Origin: Ornithodoros turicata
Lineage: Eukaryota; Arthropoda; Arachnida; Ixodida; Argasidae
Reading direction: 5' to 3'
Assembly (NCBI RefSeq): GCF_037126465.1
Contig: NC_088202.1
Span: 98,239,962-98,303,961, forward strand
DNA length: 64,000 nucleotides
The notes below the pieces were generated by a model that saw only the letters and a list, made by a program, of their open reading frames with translations, did no database searches and was not told the origin of the DNA. Shown one piece after another: positions 56,801 through 64,000 of this stretch (the first letter of the stretch is position 1; every line of letters begins with the position of its first letter). Position numbers and translations under genes: made by a program.

Positions 56801-57369
56801 CAAACAACAGCATCATGCACTGCCACAGTCATGCGCTCTAAAACCCAACGTTTTGCGACGCTTTTCCCTGTGCACACCCTAGAGGGGGACAAGTGCTATT
56901 TCAGCTTTACATGTCACACATGGTACGTGGAGGTATTATGACGAAACTGTAATAACGACCTCTCTAACTATTTCTTTTTTTTCTTCTTCTTCTTTTTGCA
57001 ACACCCATTCCGTAGACCAAGTCCCAGTCGCTATCACACACTGACGACGGTTTGGGAAGAATAGCGCAGAACGGTGAGAACAGCATGATCTAACAATGCG
57101 ATATAACTCAAACAAACGACCGCTATTAGCCGAGGTAGGCTACATTTTACGAGAAAACATGAACACGTGTTGGTCCTTTCGTGACTTCAAAAGCACAACT
57201 TACCTGCGCATCCCACCGCCATGGCAACTTCTTTCCAAAGACTGGCTTTGACGAGGACATCACGGTACTGGTGAAGCCGAATATCCCAGAGGGGAGGTCT
57301 CTTCTCAACTTCACTGATGATGATTTCGTTCTCCCGGAGTTTCTGCAACTTCTTCGAGGCGGCCGCCAT
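50896..57369 (-). CDS. MADF-BESS protein of the Harbinger element, four exons
   Basis: Exons on the minus strand: 57369-57204, 56794-56626, 56562-56444 and 51209-50896, giving 255 codons with all phases matching and GT-AG borders. Exons 1-2 form a MADF domain (IIISEVEKRPPLWDIRLHQY, then WKEVAMAVG, then TTRWQTLRDTFFRKIKEEQA). The C-terminus carries a BESS-like motif (YFALSLCDDMRRCPQRLVRE). MADF binds DNA and BESS mediates protein contact. In Harbinger elements such a protein helps the transposase enter the nucleus and bind the ends. Start chosen at MAAASKK; an upstream in-frame ATG at 57405 exists. Intron 3 (5.2 kb) holds two TTAA elements; without them it is about 0.4 kb. The frame is undamaged despite the insertions. 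Confidence 0.8.
51549..52516. mobile_element. 968-bp TTAA element with AGGGGCCGTAAACAGG ends
   Basis: TTAA (51545-51548) AGGGGCCGTAAACAGG on the left and CCTGTTTACGGCCCCT TTAA (52517-52520) on the right: a perfect 16-bp terminal inverted repeat with a TTAA duplication. The interior has no transposase. It contains a tRNA-like SINE head. Its right TTAA is shared with the left TTAA of the next element, so one element was inserted at the other's border. Confidence 0.9.
51915..51998 (-). mobile_element. tRNA-like sequence (SINE head) inside the TTAA element
   Basis: On the minus strand GCTCGCGTGGTACAGTGGAT (A box) and CCCGGGTTCGAATCGCG (B box) are well formed. The anticodon arm is not clear and flanking sequence continues without an obvious tRNA 3' end. 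I favour a tRNA-derived SINE or tRNA pseudogene over a functional gene. Confidence 0.6.
52863..53189 (+). CDS. THAP-domain protein, first exon
   Basis: From ATG 52863 the first 90 residues form a THAP zinc-binding DNA-binding domain of C2CH type: RCYVLGC (two Cys), NPEFTFHRP, KRKWEAAIA (conserved Trp), VCSCHF (C-x2-H-F), then LKIDAVPTTP (the AVPT ending). Exon 1 ends at 53189 with the donor ACGGAG|GTAAGT, phase 0. Possible later exons begin at 53478 and 53764 (after TTTCAG), but the phases do not settle which, and none encodes a transposase I recognise. The protein would bind the element's ends or a host site. It is intact here, unlike the copy at 26.7 kb. Confidence 0.7.
54001..54060. terminator. 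Palindrome with polyadenylation signals on both strands
   Basis: AATAGCTTAGGTTTATTTGC CTCCCAT and ATGGGAGGCAAATAAACC TATGCTATT form 27-bp inverted arms around a 5-bp loop. Each arm carries AATAAA on one strand. It lies between the convergent THAP and P2RX7-like genes and could end transcription from both sides. The function is inferred. Confidence 0.5.
54351..54586. repeat. Long inverted repeat, 116-bp arms, 4-bp loop
   Basis: Arms 54351-54466 and 54471-54586 are ~93% complementary by eye, meeting at TGTACGGATA-TACC-TATCCGTACA. It lies in the 3' region of the P2RX7-like gene. A transcript from either gene would fold into a long hairpin. Confidence 0.85.
54663..56148 (-). CDS. P2RX7-like zinc-binding domain protein, three exons
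   Basis: Exon 1 (56148 to ~55921) encodes an acidic N-terminus (MESENESDVSLSGGDSDEHV) with DDDPYSTDPMPLEP. Exon 2 (55869-55625) encodes GRCLCGVCDPQEPDERLCC, a Cys cluster. Exon 3 (54810-54663) encodes CLRFTAYSSFTRWVWGYLGP, RHVPGCVVRAIRREFPS and a stop. The exon 2-3 junction (CACAG|GTAAGC to TTTCCAG) keeps the frame. The exon 1-2 junction is unsolved: a 46-bp intron would shift the frame. The Cys cluster followed by R..AY..F..WVWG.LG...PxCVV..IR..FP is the pattern I know from stand-alone relatives of the P2RX7 receptor's cytoplasmic zinc domain, abundant in invertebrates. There are no membrane segments, so it is not a channel. Confidence 0.6.
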
Positions 57370-57594
57370 GGTCAGCTTTGCAACTTCGGAATTCGCAACA
57401 TACAACCGGACGTGTCACGTGAAATGCAGCCCGCGCCTCATTGGCTGCCGCCAGCGGAGACTTCCTGTGCGTCTCGTGAAATATCTGCACACCGCAGACG
57501 CGCTCTGAAATACGGTGGCAGAGCCGGTTTTCACGAGCTGATTCACGCGCCCCGTAATACGCTCCGAAATACGCTCCATGCGGGTCGGCCTTAA

Positions 57595-57769
57595 GTCACA
57601 GAACGTTGTGCAAGATGTCGTACATGGCCCAGTAGAGTTGTCAGAGAAAAGTCTGTGAACCGCAGCTCAAGGAGGCGTCGTCCGAGGATGTCCCGAGGGA
57701 TGTCGAATCTACGGCAGTCGAAGACATGGTGTGCAGACGTGGGTAGACGTAAACTCCCCCTCTTCCTCC
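57595..57769 (-). pseudogene. R1-type LINE 3' region, right piece (split by the Harbinger element)
   Basis: The minus frame encodes PTSAHHVFDCRRFDIPRDIL then LLELRFTDFSLTTLLGHVRH. H-x4-C spacing and LLG..R..AQR match the zinc-knuckle end of the LINE at 5775-6381. It ends at TTAA 57591-57594, where the Harbinger element begins. The rest of this LINE end is at 47460-47790. Confidence 0.65.
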
Positions 57770-57950
57770 CTTTGATAGACGGAGAGAGGACAGCAGGAAT
57801 CAGTGAGAGATAGAGGTTAGTATGCGTCATATTCCTACTTCAGGGGGATTCGTGTCGGCATCCGCCTGGAAAGTCCTCCGGAAAACTCGGGGAAGGCCTC
57901 AGACAACGCAGCAGGTGGTGGGAATCGCAAATATCACCTCCTCAGTTGTG
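57770..57950 (-). mobile_element. tRNA(Ser/Leu)-derived SINE, copy 4, partial
   Basis: GGAGAGAGGACAGCAGG, TAGTATGCGT, TTCAGGGGGA and CTGGAAAGTC match the body of the copies at 30.1, 34.0 and 42.2 kb. The tRNA head is cut or decayed beyond CAGGTGGTGGGAATCGCA. Confidence 0.65.
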
Positions 57951-58124
57951 GTGATGGTGAGAGCGTTAGTGTGAACGGTTTTGGCGTTGTTGGCATCGCA
58001 ACAGACGATTTGCATATAATGAGAGGAAGCAGTGTTAGACAGCACGGCGTACTGTGGGAATTACGTTTTACGGAGCATTGTTGTTCTCGCGTATCTTCGT
58101 ATGTTGTTCTCTGTAGGGACTTGT

Positions 58125-58755
58125 CACTAGCGTTGGGATCCGGGATATCCCGAAATCTCGGGATGCTTTGCACGATTCGTGCACATTCTCTTCTTTTTAC
58201 TTCCCAGGTTTTTGCAAGATTGAGCTTGGTTTTGTCTTTGGTGCCAGTTTGAAATAAATCGGTGGGCGCTATGTGAAGAGACTGCGAATAAAATTAAGCC
58301 CGTTCTTTGAGAAGAACACTAAACAGTCAGTTTTCCGGTAAAAAGCGTCACATATTAAAACTATGGCAGAATTAACGCGAATCCTTCGCGCTATTTCACC
58401 AACAGCGGTTGCTGTCGGGACCACCTGAGACATTACAACGTGAGACTGTGGCGCCCTCTATGAGGTGCGGGCGGAAGCGCTTTACTGGATGTATACTGGA
58501 TGCTTCAGACACTCTTCCGCCGACTCCAGAGTCACCCCCACCCCCCTTTCTTTATACCTCCACTTTACAGCTATCGCTGTAAAATAATGGAAGCCATTAA
58601 GCTGTGGGGAACACGCAGGATTAATCAGAGTTGCCACTCAAAGGCTGTGTATATGTGTTGTGTGTTTTATCTCAATCCCGAAATCCCGTCCCGGGATCCC
58701 GGAATTCGTCTCCAAAAATCCCGAAATTCCAGGACTGCATAAATCGCCCGGGATT
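58125..58755. repeat. Region with GGGATCCGGGATATCCCG-type palindromic words at both sides
   Basis: Bases 58133-58163 (TTGGGATCCGGGATATCCCG) and 58675-58740 (TCCCGTCCCGGGATCCCGGA) share inverted CCCGGGAT words. This could be a hAT-like non-autonomous element, but I found no clean ends or target duplication. Confidence 0.3.
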
Positions 58756-60765
58756 GGTCGACTGCGCTGAAGGGAATTGCAGTTCTACTCAAATTTACGC
58801 CCACTGCCTTCGAGTTTTCGCCGGTCAACTCAGTCACGTCAGTTTAGGAAGGTCAACGAGAAAATAAGACACTCGAACAAGGCAAGCTCGCGTACATCGC
58901 GATGATTCAGTTTCACGTTGACATGTACAAGACAAGTTTGTTCTCCGTGAAGAACATCTACTTTGCATCAACAGATAATGCTGCCCTGAATCAGCATACC
59001 CAACATGACAAAGGAGGAACACGATGCTATGTGACGGTGACGATCGCTGACAATCATGATGCACGACGTACAACAGCAACTTTTAGTGTTGAACAGAAAT
59101 AGCGCACAAAGTAACTAAAATGTACCTTATAATGTCACGCCATATATCAATGTACATGTTGTAGAACTGAAAATCCACAGACGACATGACTTTGCCCGGA
59201 ACACCACACACAGTTTCCTATGAACGTGAGCGGAACGTGCTTCGCATGATTCTCGCAGGCTCTCGTAAAGTGCGCAACAGATGGCGCAACAAGTCGTCTG
59301 TTTTGGGCAGCGTCTCGAGTGCGGCCCGAAGATTGAATATACCAGTTTTCAGCGTGATGTTGGAATTCACCAACCCACCACGAGCGAGCAGTTCGTGGGT
59401 AATTTTGCGATATGCGAGTTTTCAGGGAATCATGCACCAAACAGACATTCAAGATGTTATGTCATGCCATCTCAAAATACCAGCTACCCCGTATTTCTAC
59501 GCCTATGATGTGAGGAGCGCCCCCGTAAATAACACCGGTGTACCAGCGCTTACTCTGACCTTTGCCATCCACGGTAACTGCAGCATGGCAGTGTACTTGC
59601 ATGCAGAAGTTGATACCACATCGAGGCGCATCCTATTTTGCTTTTGGGCCATCGTGCAGCACTAGTTTGTATAGAGTTGCACTCGTGCATGAAGTCAGCG
59701 TTCTGTTCGGAGCTCACGCTGCAATGCGCTCCGTTGACTTCACCCGGTGTTCAATTCGCGTACAAGAGGGGGAAAGGTAAGCGGTGCTGAAAGTTAAGTA
59801 TCTCCTGAGCTAGCGGACAAAGTAAAGAACAAATTTCGGCCACGTTCTTCTGTAAGTGGCAATGTCATTTGCGAAACGCATGGCTCATCACAAGCGGAGA
59901 GCTACGTAATTATTACTCGTTTATTTTGCTTAAAGTAAGCACATTGTTTCGACTGCAGAATTTACATCCCTGCCTGCGCTTTCGTGTGCTGTGCAGGAGG
60001 AATTCAATGAACAAGAAAGACTCGAGCGGACTCGGGTCTTCTGCGTTTGTTGGTCGCACTGGTCTGCAGTTTGGTGAACTGCATAATGTGCAACTAATTA
60101 GTGAATTGAGTACACATATTTGAAAGTTACAAGCTTACACGTAATACAGTTTTATAGTGCAGTTGTATATTTTTTTTTTCCTGCCCAATAACCTTAAATC
60201 CTTAAATCGGCACTACAGTACAAAAATAGTTCATCTTATCGTAATGAAAGACGTCGTTTCCTGGACACCAACACAAAAGTAACTGGGTTCACCCGTCGCG
60301 TCGTTCGTGAGGCATGCGTGAAGGATGACATTTGACGACCGCAGTTTGCACGTTCCCTCTTCCTCTCCTTCTCAAGAAGCCCGCCATTACGGAGAGGCCT
60401 CCCATTGGCAAATCGCTTGAGGATACCAATGGTAGGCTAAACGGTGGCATACATAAGCTAGAAGCGATGCGCCTGCCCTTTTTACTTGCGCACTGTAACA
60501 GCGCTGCATCAGTTATCAGGCGGGCCTTCATTTTATCTGTAGAACAACATGAACTGCTAATCAGACACGCTAATGATGTTCTCTCGCCAGCCCTGGTCTT
60601 CTGCCATATCGCAATAAGGGCAAATCGAACTATTATTCCTCCTGGAGAGACACGTTCTGATTCGGATATACACTCCACAATGCAGCGCAATGGAGAGGAA
60701 AGCACCGTAAAATGTCGCGACACTTATCTCGCCCATAGCATAATATATGCAAACACGTGAATGCC
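58756..60765. other. No gene recognised
   Basis: Open frames of up to 159 codons exist (for example 59186-59665), but they lack motifs. No TIR or LTR pair was recognised. Confidence 0.45.
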
Positions 60766-60767
60766 TA

Positions 60768-63016
60768 CACTCTGAAAAAAAAAAGGAGTCGTATCGACTC
60801 CTTTACGGGGGTAAACCGTCCTAACTCCGGGGTGCAAAATAACACCCCTTTTGAAGAGTATCTGCAACTCCGGGAACCACGGAGTAAAGTTTACTCCTAT
60901 GGTACAGAGTAAAAGTTACTCCCATACAGCTCCCTATTTACTCCAGCATATTGGGTGTAAACGTAACTCCGTTCATGAGGCTAGCGTAACTCCACTGGGG
61001 AGTTCTCGTTATGCTACATAAGGCATAAAAGTTATGCCCTTCACCTGGAGTGCACATTACTCCAGTCGTCTCCTCACCTTTAAGATCATGCAAATAAGTG
61101 TTGCAAAATAGTATATCTAAATAAGAAACATTTATTGTGTCTCTGATACAAATTGGCAAGAACAGAAAAAGGAAGCTTTCAGTGCTTAATATGATCCTAG
61201 GAAAACAACTGGTAAGATGCCACAGGTACAAGTACATTCTTGCATTATAAGGTTGCCACACACCCAATGCAACTATCACCTGGCATATACTTCCAACTCC
61301 TACAAACAGGAAACAAAACAGTTATTCGAAGTTCATCTGTCACTATACATTAACATATCAGTGCATAGGAATTTGGCATATCGGCACCCACTTTTCTGCT
61401 TTTTCATGAGAAAGCAGGGGGAGACGCGCCTTTTGAAGTGAATCTGGCTGAGGCATAAAGTGCAGTACATGTACTTTAGATTTTTCTTTTTTCTTGGCAG
61501 AAGAGTAGTTGCCTTATATGAGAAACTGCTGTCATATGTAGTTCACAATTTGGAGCCTACAAGAATATCTTGCCTAAAATAGATGTGTGTATACACTTCC
61601 CAATATATCTATTGTAAAACACCTGTAATAAGATGAGCACTTACACAAGTGAAAAGGTCAGATGCACCTCCTTCAGCAGATGAGCAAGGGCATGAATTAC
61701 TCATGCTGGGTAATAATCTGCAACATAAATATAGGTAATGGAGTCCGAGCAGTGGCGATATGTTACGTTATCATAAGTCAAATACTTTCATAACTAACAA
61801 TTTCTTGTGCCAAACAAACTATGCTAGAAAATGTATGGTTTGAATCATGTCTGTGCGTGCAAAAAGTGATCGGTGCTATGTCGGTTACTTACTATCTTGT
61901 TCATCAATACTGTTCTCACTTACGAGCTGATGATTACTCTAACTAGTCCCTTTCTCTTCCTTGCAATGTGCATCCATCCTTTGTGGAGGTTTTTTTCTTT
62001 CTCTGTCTGCCCAATGTGCAAACGACTCGTAAATCTGAAACAGTAACAACAGCATTAGAACTCAACACTGATGCAGTGGCGGATCCGGGGGGAGGGACGG
62101 TTGAGCGATCGCCCCCCCCCCCCCCCGCTCAAAACAGTAGGTCTGGCAGCGGTGTCCCCCACTCCCCCCCCCATTTAGGGGCTTCGACAAACAAACCGCC
62201 CCCCAAACAACAACAACAAAAGCGACACGGACTGGATCCGCCCCATGCACTGACACCACTTGTCGTCGGCAGGATACACGTGAATGACAATACAGAACGG
62301 CGGTAATACCTACCCCACTGAAACTTACCAGTGCAGGGCACCTCCTTACCACAACCTGCACAGTTGACTTCTCATTCCAGAGCCATGCCGAGTGATGCTA
62401 GCCTTTAGGTCACTTGCCACCTTCGTGATCTTCAGTGCGTTCCATCAAAGCCAGACTATTCGGCAATGCTGTTAACATTAATTAGCAAAGCGTCCTATCC
62501 AAAATACGATTTCACTTATCATCAATTTGAAGTTCCTGTTCTTCAAATAAGTTAGACTTCTTAGGATACAAAGGTCCACTTACGAAAAGAAACTCTCTTG
62601 AAGAAGCATAACTGTGAACAGCTACCACATTTTCATAATTCGTGTACGTAACACAGGACGCATACTTACCTGAAGTACATACAGGACGACACTCAGACAC
62701 ATCTCATCTTTGAGAACATCGTCAATACATACAGTTTCAAGTTCCCGCACGACAACGGCCAACCGCTAAACGACCGCGCGATGTCAGTGTTGCTAGACTA
62801 CGCAATGAAAACAACGAAAACGATCCAAGAATATGAAGACGCCTCGCGCTCAACTCTTACCACGGAGTAAAGCGCGGGTTGAATGGAGTTATTAGAGCAT
62901 GAAAACATAGAAACGCAGAAACAGGGAGTTGCAATGGTGTTTGGTGAGAGTTAAACTGCATCAAGGGGTGTAAAATTGCCTAATACTCTCGTTCGACTCC
63001 TTTTTTTCTCAGAGTG
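60768..63016. mobile_element. CACTC (EnSpm/CACTA-like) element, 2.25 kb
   Basis: The ends are CACTCTGAAAAAAAAAAGGA at 60768 and CGACTCCTTTTTTTCTCAGA followed by GTG ending at 63016, flanked by TA on both sides. ACTCC/GGAGT iterons are repeated many times in the left subterminal region (60780-61060) and again at 62860-63000. Minus-strand exon-like stretches (62800-62670 encoding VRELETVCIDDVLKDEMCLS with a GTAAGT donor) suggest a gene remnant. A hAT-like MITE lies inside. No transposase core was recognised. Confidence 0.8.
62074..62252. mobile_element. hAT-like MITE inside the CACTC element
   Basis: CAGTGGCGGATCCGG at the left and TGGATCCGCCCCATGCACTG at the right are imperfect inverted ends. 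Poly-C and CCCCCC runs fill the interior. The 8-bp flanks (CACTGATG, ACACCACT) do not match, so the superfamily is tentative. Confidence 0.5.
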
Positions 63017-63018
63017 TA

Positions 63019-64000
63019 TATATTTGCAGGTATAGGTATAAAGGCAGTATGGGGATATAAATTCCACCAGAGGACGCAAAGTGGAAGACCAATCAAGGCT
63101 CATTAGCAGTCCTGAACACACAGATACAGTGCTCTGAGGACATCACTCCTTACCTTTCTGGGCACGCGGCTCCGACGTTAGAAGTAATCAGGTGGATTGT
63201 TCAGAGCGATTCACAGAAGTCTGAAAGAACCACAAGCAAACTATTCAGGCTACAGGTCGCCTACATAAAGTCAAGGACTAAATAACAGCATTTGATATAC
63301 ACACACACGCACATTACATTGTGCAGTTGCTCAGAACGTCGCAGGAGAGGAAAGGAAAAGCTAACTCGCTAGATATGTTCCATTCGAATATGCCTCAGCA
63401 GTAACAACTAAAATAGAAGGCCGTCTGCTACTCCAGATCCAAAACCTGCTTGGAGGGGGGGGGGGATAATAATTAGTCTGGGTTGCTTAGATTCCTTTGT
63501 GTAAGTTACTCAGAAGGGACAATTAACTTTTGCTGTACAGTTACATGACTCAGAAAGTAATTTTGGTGTAGCAACAGTTACCCAAAGCAAAATGTGATTC
63601 AGTTACAGTTATTCATCAAATGTAATTCAGTTACTTTTGGGTTACTTCAGGCGGCATCCCGTGGTAAGATATTTGGACAACTCCACACACACATTTAAAA
63701 ACAACGCTTTTCATGCCAGATGTTCATAAGTTACACAATGAACTAAGTGATATTGATGAAAACAACGAAACTGATACGCATAAAACCGACCACCTGGAGA
63801 GAAGCAAGAAAGCACAACTAACGCCGATGTAAAATTTGTCGCTCTATGGAACTAGACGTGGTACTCGTCAACAAAGCGATGCATACATATCACCATAACA
63901 CTAATTTATGACAGGAGGGATTAAAAATTAAACATTATGGTTTACACGACTAATAAAACCTGTGGAAGACCAGAAACCATAAGAAAAAAAAACGTGGTAG
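63019..64000. other. No gene recognised
   Basis: A poly-G run lies at 63457-63467, followed by AT-rich sequence with GTTACTT/AGTAAC words at 63500-63650. No open frame of note. Confidence 0.45.

Larger units (their letters stand above)
47795..57590. mobile_element. PIF/Harbinger transposon with transposase and MADF-BESS genes, carrying nested insertions
   Basis: The left end reads GCTGGACCCGCATGGAGCGT at 47795; the right end, inverted, reads GGCCGACCCGCATGGAGCGT at 57590. GACCCGCATGGAGCGT is exact in both. TTAA stands outside each end, compatible with the 3-bp TWA duplication of this superfamily, but the exact duplication is ambiguous. Inside are two convergent genes, a HARBI1-like transposase (+) and a MADF-BESS protein (-), the usual two-gene set of Harbinger elements (nuclease plus Myb/MADF partner). 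Without the 4.8-kb insertion at 51549-56366 the element would be about 5.0 kb. Confidence 0.85.

Noticed and set aside
59186..59665. 159-aa open frame
   Set aside because: No recognisable motif, competing frames on both strands, and no splice or repeat context to support it.
60289..60760. Two ~140-aa frames on opposite strands over the same bases
   Set aside because: They overlap almost fully and neither has a motif. At most one could be real and nothing favours either.
1..64000. CRISPR arrays, bacterial operons, integrated viral genes
   Set aside because: I saw no regularly spaced direct repeats, no ribosome-binding-site-led operons, and no frame resembling viral capsid, polymerase or glycoprotein genes. 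Reverse transcriptase hits are of non-LTR LINE type.

Overview
This window is repeat-rich eukaryotic DNA with spliced, transposon-derived genes and no bacterial-style gene layout. It best fits an arthropod, most likely an ixodid tick. The grounds are a tRNA-derived SINE whose body resembles tick SINEs, HARBI1-like, MADF-BESS, THAP and P2RX7-like genes sitting inside transposons, R1-type and CR1/Jockey-type LINE fragments, and many short TIR elements. The taxon call comes from recognising families, not from a search. I see no host housekeeping gene. Every coding stretch I can support belongs to a mobile element or its remnant.

Layout. 0-7.5 kb: a diverged short LTR element cut by a CACTC element, two hairpin elements, and two R1/I-type LINE 3' ends meeting tail to tail. 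7.5-10.1 kb: nothing recognised. 10.1-11.3 kb: a complete 1.15-kb miniature LTR element (TRIM type) with a CACT target duplication. 11.3-15.6 kb: a tRNA-derived SINE, a LINE 3' end, and a 3.6-kb CACTC element (EnSpm/CACTA-like) that carries a hairpin element and a Harbinger MITE. 15.6-17.4 kb: a decayed LINE reverse transcriptase. 18.2-20.6 kb: a recent non-autonomous LTR retrotransposon with LTRs identical by eye. 21.7-22.1 kb: a hAT MITE with an exact 8-bp duplication. 24.3-27.3 kb: a decayed element carrying P2RX7-like and THAP fragments. 28-35 kb: MITE, LINE and SINE copies, and a solo LTR inside a SINE. 35.2-35.6 kb: a THAP pseudogene. 36.7-38.5 kb: a CACTC element with a broken transposase C-terminus inside an older Arg-rich repeat, followed by a hAT MITE. 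39.6-45.2 kb: LINE pieces, a shared repeat and a large foldback element inside a LINE endonuclease. 46.5-47.4 kb: an internally deleted mariner.

The centre of interest is 47.46-57.77 kb, a nested stack. An R1-type LINE 3' end is split by a PIF/Harbinger element (47795-57590). That element carries a six-exon HARBI1-like transposase (+) and a convergent four-exon MADF-BESS gene (-), which together form the usual two-protein Harbinger set. Intron 3 of the MADF-BESS gene holds two side-by-side TTAA-flanked elements: a 968-bp element with a tRNA-like insert, and a 3.84-kb element carrying a THAP gene (+) and a convergent P2RX7-like zinc-binding gene (-) that meet at a palindrome with AATAAA on both strands. 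The same THAP plus P2RX7-like pair recurs, inverted and decayed, at 24.7-27.3 kb. This makes it the best candidate here for an undescribed transposon type. 57.8-64 kb: a SINE fragment and a further 2.25-kb CACTC element.
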